Assembly (NCBI RefSeq): GCF_002564105.1
Contig: NZ_PDBX01000001.1
Coordinates: forward strand, 1,612,001-1,676,000
From: Collimonas sp. PA-H2
GTDB taxonomy: Bacteria > Pseudomonadota > Gammaproteobacteria > Burkholderiales > Burkholderiaceae_D
Length of the DNA stretch: 64,000 bases
Direction: 5' to 3'
Shown here: positions 57,272-64,000 of the stretch, one piece after another
Layout of the letters: each line of letters begins with the position of its first letter
Numbering within the stretch: the first letter of the stretch is position 1
Made by a program: the position numbers and the translations under genes
The notes under the pieces: model-generated
The model's input: only the letters and a program-made list of their open reading frames with translations
The model's database searches: none
What the model was told of the DNA's origin: nothing

Positions 57272-58948
57272 ATGCGCAGCACATTCACCAAACTAGCTCT
57301 ACTGGCGCTGTTGTCGGCGCCTTCCTCGCTGTTATTTGCCGCCCCGCCAGCGCTCGACCCGGCAGCACTCCAGGTGGACGCCGCCACCATTACCTACCGG
57401 GCGCAACTGGGCGACACCCTAAGCGTCATCGCTGACCAGCTCACCGGCAACAAGGGCAACTGGGTGCAGTTGGCGAAGCTCAACCGCATAGGCAACGACC
57501 GCACCATCCCGATCGGCACCGCCATCATCATCCCGGTAGCACTGCTGCCGGACGACCCCAGCTCGGCGCAAGTGGCAGCCATGTCCGGCTCGATCGACGC
57601 CACCGGCGCCGACGGCCGCCCGGTTGCTCTCGGCATCGGCACAACCCTGACCGAAGGCGCCATCATCAATACCGGCAGCAACAGCTTTCTGACGCTGAGC
57701 CTGCCCGACCAGTCGCATATCGCGATCCCGTCCAACAGCCAGGTGAAACTCAGCAAGCTGCGCAGCGCGCGGTATACCAAGAGTCCGCGCACCGAGATTA
57801 CCTTGTTGAAGGGCCGGGTCGAATCCAAGGTCTCGCCGCTGGAAAAGAACAAAGGCCGCTTTGAAGTTCATTCGCCGCTGGCGGTGGCGGGCGTGCGCGG
57901 TACCGATTTCCGCGTCGACCTGGTCGGCGACAGGGTCTTGACCGAGGTTTTGAGCGGCGGCGTCGCTGTGGCGAAAAAGAACAAGCCGGCTGCCCTGACC
58001 CTGCGCGCAGGCCAGGGCAATATCACCAGCACCAAGGGCGTTGGCAAGGCAGTGGCGCTGCTGCCGCAACCAGAATTCACCAACAACCTGCCGCAGCTGC
58101 AGGAACGGCCGACAGTACGCTTTACCGTCAATCCAGTCAGCGGCGCCGGCGGCTATCGCGCGCAAGTCGCCACCGACGCCAGCCTCAGTAACGTCATCAG
58201 CGAAGCAGAGTCGGACAGCCCTGAAATCAAGATCAACGGACTGGAAGACGGCAAGTACTTCGTTCGCATCACCGCGCTGGACCAGGCCGGCTTGGAAGGC
58301 AAGCCGCTGATCGCTGCGTTTACCCTGAAGGCTCGGCCGGAACCGCCGATCTCGATCGAACCGAAAAACAAATCGCGCAGCGAAAACCTGATGTTCAGCT
58401 GGGCCGAGGTCGCCAATGCCCAGGCCTATCATCTGCAGGTAGCCAGCGATGCCGAGTTCAGCCACGTCATAATCGACGAAGCAGCATTAAGCGCAGCGCA
58501 GTTCAACGCCGGCAAACTGGCACTCGGCACCTACTACTGGCGCGTCGCGACCATTGCTGCAACCGCAGGCGGCCGCGACCAGGGGCCTTACGGCGACCAG
58601 CAAGGCTTCAGCCTGCTGCCTGCCTTGCAGATTCCAAAGATTGCCGACACGGTCGACGGCGACCTGTCGTTCCGCTGGACCGGCGAACCAGGGCAGAAGT
58701 TCGTGGTCGAAATCGGCCGCGACGCCGGCTTCTCCAGCCTGCTGCTGACGCAGGACACCGCGACGCCGGAAATCAATGTGCCGCGTCCGGCCAGCGGCAC
58801 CTATTTCATCCACATCAAGGCGATCGATGCCGACGGCTACGTCAGCCCGTTTTCGCCGGCGCAAAAAGTGTATATCGGCAGCCGCTGGGTCACCAGCGAC
58901 GGTTCGCCCTTGCTCAATGTCGGCGGCACTACCCAGGCCGGCTATTAA
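57272..58948 (+). CDS. Secreted LysM and FecR-domain protein with Fn3-like repeats
   Basis: A 558-residue protein with a signal peptide (to about residue 24, LLFAA) and no membrane helix. Domains: LysM at about 41-88 (TYRAQLGDTLSVIADQL to RTIPIGTAIIIP), which binds peptidoglycan; a FecR-like domain at about 105-240 (SVNSFLTLSLPDQSHIAIP-type core and SPLAVAGVRGTDFRVDLVGDRVLTEV); then two to three Fn3-like segments marked by YYWRV and YFIHIKAID. FecR-domain proteins often act as periplasmic signal partners. It stands between its regulator and kinase genes with short gaps. Confidence 0.85.
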   Translation: MRSTFTKLALLALLSAPSSLLFAAPPALDPAALQVDAATITYRAQLGDTLSVIADQLTGNKGNWVQLAKLNRIGNDRTIPIGTAIIIPVALLPDDPSSAQVAAMSGSIDATGADGRPVALGIGTTLTEGAIINTGSNSFLTLSLPDQSHIAIPSNSQVKLSKLRSARYTKSPRTEITLLKGRVESKVSPLEKNKGRFEVHSPLAVAGVRGTDFRVDLVGDRVLTEVLSGGVAVAKKNKPAALTLRAGQGNITSTKGVGKAVALLPQPEFTNNLPQLQERPTVRFTVNPVSGAGGYRAQVATDASLSNVISEAESDSPEIKINGLEDGKYFVRITALDQAGLEGKPLIAAFTLKARPEPPISIEPKNKSRSENLMFSWAEVANAQAYHLQVASDAEFSHVIIDEAALSAAQFNAGKLALGTYYWRVATIAATAGGRDQGPYGDQQGFSLLPALQIPKIADTVDGDLSFRWTGEPGQKFVVEIGRDAGFSSLLLTQDTATPEINVPRPASGTYFIHIKAIDADGYVSPFSPAQKVYIGSRWVTSDGSPLLNVGGTTQAGY

Positions 58949-58984
58949 ACCGGGGCCCGCCATGCAAGTTCTCGCGCAGCGTCC

Positions 58985-61387
58985 ATGATCAAACAGGTGA
59001 TTCCTCTCATCAAACGGGTGGCGTTTCGCCAATGGCTGGCGATTACCGTACTGATGCTGATCGTTGCCGGCAGCATGGGCTATGTGAATGGCCTGGGGCG
59101 GCTCGACACCACTCTGTATGACCAGTTCATGCGCGCCGACTCGCGACCGGCGCGCGACGACATCATCATCGTCGCCATCGACGACTACAGCATCAGCAAA
59201 CTGGGACGCTGGCCATGGGAACGCAGCCTGCACGCAAAGCTGCTGAACCGCATCATGCACGCCAATCCGCTGGCGATCGGGCTCGATGTCATCATGCCGG
59301 AAGCGGAACAGGGGCAAACGCCAGGCCAGCGCGCCGACGACCGTGCGCTGACCAAGGCGCTGGCCGCCAGCAAGCTGACTGTGCTGCCGATTGTGGTCGC
59401 CAGCGCCGGGCCGGGCCTCAGGACCCTGTTACCGATTCCGGATTTTCTCAATGCCGCACGCAGTGTCGGTCACATCCATCCGGAACTCGATCGGGACGGC
59501 GTGGTACGTAGCGTCTTCTTGCAAGAAGGCCAGGATGGCAAGTGGTGGCCGCATTTTGCGGTAGCGCTGGCGGGCGTGGCCGGACAAAAGATCACCGATG
59601 CCGCCGGCAACTTGCCCGGCGCCCGCCTGGGTGCGATGCCGCCCGAGGTCGAACCGCACAAGGCGGACAGTTGGCAGCGCGACTACCAGATCCAGATCCC
59701 GTTCGCCGGCAGCACCGGCCATTTCCGCTCCGTGCCTTATGCATCGGTGTTGCGCGGCGACGTCCCCGATCAGTTTTTCACCGGTAAATATGTATTGATC
59801 GGCGCCACCGCGCTTGGCATGGCGGATACATTTCCCACGCCCGTCTCTGGCACCTCCGGCGTCATGCCGGGCATAGAAATCAATGCCAATATCCTGGCCG
59901 GCCTGCTTGACCACAAGACCATCAGCATTGCGCGTCCCTTGCAGACGGCGCTGTTCAGCATCATTCCAGTACTGATAGCGCTCTCCAGCTATCTGCTGTG
60001 GACGCCGCGCATCTCGCTGCTGATTACCGCCGCCCTGATGGTGCTGACCATGGCGGTCAGCTATTTCCTGCTGACGCTGGGGATATGGATCGCGCCGACC
60101 GCCGCCCTGATCGCGCTGGCGATTGCGCATCCGATATGGAACTGGATCCGCCTGGAATCGGCGATTTCCTATCTCGGGCAGGAATTCATGCTGCTCGACC
60201 AGGAGCCGCATCTGCTGCCGGAAGTGAACACCGAACGCGCCCCGCAGCAGGTGGAAGACTTGCTTGAGCAGCGCATCAACGCCATGCGCGTGGCGGCACG
60301 CCGGGTACGCGATTTGCGCCAGTTCATTTCCGACAGCGTCAACAGCCTGCCGGACGCCACCCTGATCACCACCATCGACGGCCATGTGCTGGTATCCAAT
60401 CAGTTTGCGCGCGATTACTTCGCCGCCGCCGGCATCCGCAATATCGACGGCGCCCTGCTGCCTTACCTGTTCTCCAACATGAGCACGCCGCAGGCGACCA
60501 ATACCTCGGCCAACCATACCTTCAGCTGGTGGGACCTGATCGATCTGGAACACGTTTCCACGCTCACCAGCGGCACCGCGGTGCAAGACCAGCAGGGACG
60601 CGACCTGCTGATCAAGAGCGGCCCCTGCCACTCGGCGCACCAAGTGCTGACCGGCTGGATCGTCAGCATTGTCGACATCACCATCATCCGCGCCGCCGAG
60701 CGCAGCCGCGATGAAACCCTGCGCTTCCTGTCGCACGACATGCGCGCGCCTCAGGCTTCGATCCTGGCCTTGCTGGAACTGCAAGGCAACGCCGCTTCAG
60801 CCTTGCCGCAAAAGGAATTTTTCGCGCGCCTGGAGCAAGCGGCCCGCAAGACCCTCGGGCTGGCCGACAATTTCGTGCAGCTGGCGCGCGCCGAATCGTC
60901 GGAATACCGGCTCGAAGAAGTGGATTTCCAGGATGTGCTGTACGACGCCGTCGATGAAATGTGGAGCTTGGCCAACAATAAGAAAATCGAGCTGATCACT
61001 GACATCGAGGGACCGGAGTTCCTGACCAATATCGACCGTTCGCTGATGGCGCGTGCGCTGTGCAACCTGATTTCCAACGCCATCAGCTACAGCCTGCCGG
61101 ACACCCGGATTACCTGCACCCTGCGTCTGAAATACGTCAAATTGCTGCCGCAGGTGATATGCCGCATCAGCGACCAGGGCTTCGGCATTGCGCCGCACGA
61201 CCAGGTCAAGCTGTTTCAGCGTTATCAAAGAGTCAGCGCCCCCGGCCAGCCACATTCCGACGGCACCGGCCTCGGCCTGGTATTCGTCAAAACCGTGGTC
61301 GAGCGCCATTTCGGCGAAATCTCGCTGGAAAGCACTTTAGGCGAAGGCAGTACATTTATTGTCATTTTGCCAGCTATCACCAACTAA
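58985..61387 (+). CDS. CHASE2-domain sensor histidine kinase
   Basis: An 800-residue membrane kinase. A first helix (about 15-33) is followed by a periplasmic CHASE2 domain (about 40-310: DDIIIVAIDDYSISKLGRWPWER, ARSVGHIHPELDRDGVVRSV) and two or three more helices (to about 385). Then come a PAS-like segment, a HisKA domain with H-box FLSHDMRAP and phospho-acceptor His584, and an ATPase domain (ALCNLISNAISYS, DQGFGIAPHD, GTGLGLVFVK). It is last in the three-gene operon. The ligand of CHASE2 domains is unknown. Confidence 0.9.
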   Translation: MIKQVIPLIKRVAFRQWLAITVLMLIVAGSMGYVNGLGRLDTTLYDQFMRADSRPARDDIIIVAIDDYSISKLGRWPWERSLHAKLLNRIMHANPLAIGLDVIMPEAEQGQTPGQRADDRALTKALAASKLTVLPIVVASAGPGLRTLLPIPDFLNAARSVGHIHPELDRDGVVRSVFLQEGQDGKWWPHFAVALAGVAGQKITDAAGNLPGARLGAMPPEVEPHKADSWQRDYQIQIPFAGSTGHFRSVPYASVLRGDVPDQFFTGKYVLIGATALGMADTFPTPVSGTSGVMPGIEINANILAGLLDHKTISIARPLQTALFSIIPVLIALSSYLLWTPRISLLITAALMVLTMAVSYFLLTLGIWIAPTAALIALAIAHPIWNWIRLESAISYLGQEFMLLDQEPHLLPEVNTERAPQQVEDLLEQRINAMRVAARRVRDLRQFISDSVNSLPDATLITTIDGHVLVSNQFARDYFAAAGIRNIDGALLPYLFSNMSTPQATNTSANHTFSWWDLIDLEHVSTLTSGTAVQDQQGRDLLIKSGPCHSAHQVLTGWIVSIVDITIIRAAERSRDETLRFLSHDMRAPQASILALLELQGNAASALPQKEFFARLEQAARKTLGLADNFVQLARAESSEYRLEEVDFQDVLYDAVDEMWSLANNKKIELITDIEGPEFLTNIDRSLMARALCNLISNAISYSLPDTRITCTLRLKYVKLLPQVICRISDQGFGIAPHDQVKLFQRYQRVSAPGQPHSDGTGLGLVFVKTVVERHFGEISLESTLGEGSTFIVILPAITN

Positions 61388-61456
61388 GCGCGGCTGTATT
61401 ACTGGCGGGCATAGCTGGTATTGGCCGCTTGGCGATTCGACACGGGCGACTAAGAG

Positions 61457-61482
61457 TATAATCAGGAGCTAACAATATTGTT
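61457..61482 (+). promoter_or_regulatory. Candidate -10 and palindrome before hemA
   Basis: TATAAT at 61457-61462 followed by the perfect palindrome AACAATATTGTT at 61471-61482, about 40 bases before the hemA start. No good -35 seen. The palindrome would overlap the transcription start, so an operator is possible. Confidence 0.4.
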
Positions 61483-61519
61483 GCTCGAATAAGCACCCTT
61501 CCCGTCCGTAACCGCCTCT

Positions 61520-62809
61520 ATGCACCTGCTAACCGTCGGACTCAACCACACCACCGCGCCTGTTTCCCTGCGCGAAAAGGTGGCTTTCCCGGCTGACCAG
61601 ATCGGTCAGGCGGTGATGGCGGCGCGCGCCTGGTTCAGCGGCGGCAACGACGTCAACATGTCGGACGAAGCGGCGATCCTGTCGACCTGCAACCGCACCG
61701 AGCTGTATGCCGCCGGCAACCTGCAGCACGGCGTCGACGCCGCCATCGATTCCACCGCGCATTTCCTGGCCCACTATCACCAGCTGCCCTACGCCGACCT
61801 GCGTCCGCATCTGTACACGCTGCCGCAGGACAATGCCGTGCGCCATGCCTTCCGCGTAGCCTCCGGGCTGGATTCGATGGTGCTGGGCGAAGCGCAGATC
61901 CTGGGGCAGATGAAAGATGCAGTGCGTCACGCCGAAGCGGCGGGGGGGCTCGGCACCTATCTGCACCAGCTGTTCCAGCGCACCTTTGCGGTCGCCAAGG
62001 AAGTACGCAGCACCACGGAGATCGGCGCCCACAGCGTTTCCATGGCAGCGGCGGCGGTGCGCATGTCGGAACGGATTTTCGATACCGTCGCCGGCCAGCA
62101 TGTGCTGTTCATCGGCGCTGGCGAAATGATCGAGCTGTGCGCTACCCACTTTGCCGCGCAAAACCCGAAATCGCTGACGGTCGCCAACCGCACCATGGAA
62201 CGCGCCGAACTGCTGGCGCATCGATTCAACGGCCAGGCGATCCGGCTGATCGATTTGCCGACGCAGCTGGGCAAATACGACATCATCGTTTCCTGCACCG
62301 CATCTAGCCTGCCCATCATCGGCCTTGGCATGGTCGAGCGCGCCGTCAAGGCGCGCCGCCACAAGCCGATGTTCATGCTGGATCTGGCGGTGCCGCGCGA
62401 TATCGAGACGGAAATCGGCCGCCTCGACGACATCTTCCTGTACACCGTCGACGACCTCGGCTCGATTGTGCAAACCGGCATGGAAAACCGCCAGGCCGCC
62501 GTGGCCCAGGCGGAGGCCATCATTGAAACCCGCGTGCAGTCATTCATGCACTGGGTCGATAACCGGGTCGTGGTGCCGGTGATCCAGGACCTGCAAGAAT
62601 CGAGCGAAGCAATGCGCCGGCTGGAACTGGAACGCGCCCGCAAGATGCTGGCCAAGGGCGAGGATATCGAAGTGGTGCTGGAAGCACTTTCCAAGGGCCT
62701 CACCGCCAAATTCATGCACGGCCCGCAACAGGCTTTGCACAATGCCCAGGGCGACGAACGCGCACGCCTGGCTGCCCTCCTGCCGCAACTGTTCCGCACC
62801 AAACGTTAG
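61520..62809 (+). CDS. hemA: Glutamyl-tRNA reductase
   Basis: First committed step of C5-pathway tetrapyrrole synthesis: reduces glutamyl-tRNA to glutamate-1-semialdehyde. The 429-residue protein has [17 protein letters not shown], the catalytic Cys57 in [21 protein letters not shown], an NADPH domain ([12 protein letters not shown]) and the C-terminal dimer helix. prfA follows, the usual hemA-prfA order. Confidence 0.97.
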   Translation: MHLLTVGLNHTTAPVSLREKVAFPADQIGQAVMAARAWFSGGNDVNMSDEAAILSTCNRTELYAAGNLQHGVDAAIDSTAHFLAHYHQLPYADLRPHLYTLPQDNAVRHAFRVASGLDSMVLGEAQILGQMKDAVRHAEAAGGLGTYLHQLFQRTFAVAKEVRSTTEIGAHSVSMAAAAVRMSERIFDTVAGQHVLFIGAGEMIELCATHFAAQNPKSLTVANRTMERAELLAHRFNGQAIRLIDLPTQLGKYDIIVSCTASSLPIIGLGMVERAVKARRHKPMFMLDLAVPRDIETEIGRLDDIFLYTVDDLGSIVQTGMENRQAAVAQAEAIIETRVQSFMHWVDNRVVVPVIQDLQESSEAMRRLELERARKMLAKGEDIEVVLEALSKGLTAKFMHGPQQALHNAQGDERARLAALLPQLFRTKR

Positions 62810-62907
62810 CGCATCTGCGCTACTCCCGCGCACGGCCGCGCCGCGTCTGGCTGCCGGCACTTTACTCTCCAACGCTTCAACCCGTCTTTTTCTGACTGAA
62901 ACACGCC

Positions 62908-63990
62908 ATGAAACCATCAATGCTCGCCAAGCTCGACCAACTCGCCAACCGCCTGGTCGAGGTCAATGACCTGCTCATGCAGGAAGATGCGACCGCCAGC
63001 ATGGACAACTATCGCAAGCTGTCGCGCGAACATGCGGAACTGGGACCGCTGGTGGAGTTGTACCAGTCGTATCAGCAGGCCGTCGGCGACATCGAAGCGG
63101 CGCAGGAAATGCAGTCCGATCCGGACATGAAGGAATTCGCCCAGGATGAAATCATGGCGGCCAAGGCGCGCATGGAGCAGCTGGAAGGCGATCTGCAAAA
63201 AATGCTGCTGCCGAAAGACCCCAACGACGAACGCAATATTTTCCTGGAAATCCGCGCCGGCACCGGCGGCGACGAATCGGCGCTGTTCGCCGGCGACCTG
63301 CTGCGCATGTACAGCCGCTTCGCCGAACGCAACCGCTGGCAGGTCGAAATGGTGTCCGAATCGGCGTCGGAAATCGGCGGCTACAAGGAAGTGATCGTCC
63401 GCGTGCTCGGCTTCGGCGCCTATTCCAAGCTCAAGTTCGAATCCGGCGGCCATCGCGTGCAACGCGTGCCGGCAACGGAAACCCAGGGCCGCATCCATAC
63501 CTCGGCCTGCACCGTCGCCATCATGCCGGAGGCGGACGAGGTCGGCGACGTCGACATCAATCCCGCCGACATCCGCATCGATACCTACCGCGCCTCAGGC
63601 GCCGGCGGCCAGCACATCAACAAGACCGATTCCGCGGTGCGCATCACGCATATGCCGACCGGCATCGTGGTCGAATGCCAGGACGACCGCAGCCAGCACA
63701 AGAACAAGGCCTCGGCCCTGAAAGTGCTGGCGGCGCGCATCAAGGACGGCCAGCTGCGCGCGCAGCAATCAAAAGAAGCGGCAACCCGCAAATCCCTGAT
63801 CGGTTCGGGCGACCGCAGCGAACGGATCCGCACCTACAATTTCCCGCAAGGCCGCATGACCGACCATCGCATCAACCTGACCTTGTACAAGCTCGATTTC
63901 ATCATGGATGGTGATCTCACGGAGCTGACCAATGCCCTGGCGGCCGAACATCAGGCTGACCTGCTAGCGACGCTGGGTGACGCGATTTAA
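62908..63990 (+). CDS. prfA: Peptide chain release factor 1
   Basis: Recognises UAA and UAG stop codons. The 360-residue protein has the GGQ hydrolysis motif at residues 233-235 ([18 protein letters not shown]) and the RF1 core [18 protein letters not shown]. The release of 98 bases after hemA is gene-free. The expected next gene, prmC, would lie beyond the window edge. Confidence 0.97.
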   Translation: MKPSMLAKLDQLANRLVEVNDLLMQEDATASMDNYRKLSREHAELGPLVELYQSYQQAVGDIEAAQEMQSDPDMKEFAQDEIMAAKARMEQLEGDLQKMLLPKDPNDERNIFLEIRAGTGGDESALFAGDLLRMYSRFAERNRWQVEMVSESASEIGGYKEVIVRVLGFGAYSKLKFESGGHRVQRVPATETQGRIHTSACTVAIMPEADEVGDVDINPADIRIDTYRASGAGGQHINKTDSAVRITHMPTGIVVECQDDRSQHKNKASALKVLAARIKDGQLRAQQSKEAATRKSLIGSGDRSERIRTYNFPQGRMTDHRINLTLYKLDFIMDGDLTELTNALAAEHQADLLATLGDAI

Positions 63991-64000
63991 GGCTCGTGCC

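Overview
This window is a block of chromosomal core genes from a betaproteobacterium of the order Burkholderiales. Family Oxalobacteraceae is the best guess, in the Collimonas/Herbaspirillum/Janthinobacterium range. That placement is inferred from GC-rich codon use, gene order (recN-nadK-hrcA; ampD-pilR-pilS-PP0621-ccsA-ffh; rplU-rpmA-obgE-proB beside rppH/proS; dsbC-ubiH; minCDE; hemA-prfA) and lineage-typical proteins such as an AlaLysPro histone H1-like protein, a SWIB protein and a CNP1-like protein. I saw no phage, integrase, transposase gene, CRISPR array or rRNA.

Layout. 1-9 kb: recN (cut by the window edge), nadK, a HAD phosphatase, hrcA, a TfoX-like protein, fur, bamE, dapB, an ExbB/ExbD pair without TonB, and a large PAP2-DUF535 fusion. 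9-17.3 kb: leuS-lptE-holA-proA, a HemJ/CopD-like membrane protein, a DsbA-like isomerase and a THUMP RNA methyltransferase. 17.5-21.3 kb: a heme/iron cluster (hemP, an unknown gene, bfd, tonB, exbB, exbD, bfr) with a Fur-box-like operator. 21.3-28.5 kb, mostly minus strand: DUF167, YggT, the histone H1-like gene, nrdB and nrdA with two candidate NrdR boxes upstream. 28.5-36 kb: ampD, pilR, pilS, PP0621, ccsA, then ffh and a SWIB gene. 36-40 kb: two tandem alkaline phosphatases and a secreted unknown. 40-48.5 kb: a lytic transglycosylase, proS, rppH, a CNP1-like gene, proB, obgE, rpmA, rplU, grxD, ubiX. 48.5-56.2 kb: an M61 peptidase, DUF3429, a MobA/MocA-like transferase, dsbC, a UbiH-family hydroxylase, tRNA-Phe, minCDE. 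56.5-64 kb: a response regulator, a LysM/FecR periplasmic protein and a CHASE2 histidine kinase in one operon, then hemA and prfA.

How the genes work together. The iron cluster has the parts for heme uptake energisation (TonB-ExbB-ExbD), expression control (HemP, Fur) and iron storage and release (Bfr, Bfd). PilS/PilR is the sigma-54 type IV pilus switch. MinCDE places the division site. DsbC and the UbiH-family gene are adjacent but unrelated.

The least described material is (a) the response regulator / LysM-FecR / CHASE2-kinase operon, (b) a PAP2 domain without its PSGH histidine fused to DUF535, (c) the small unknown gene inside the iron cluster, and (d) four different palindromic REP/MITE-like elements in gaps between core genes, including inside nrdA-nrdB and minC-minD. 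All family assignments come from reading motifs, without database searches.
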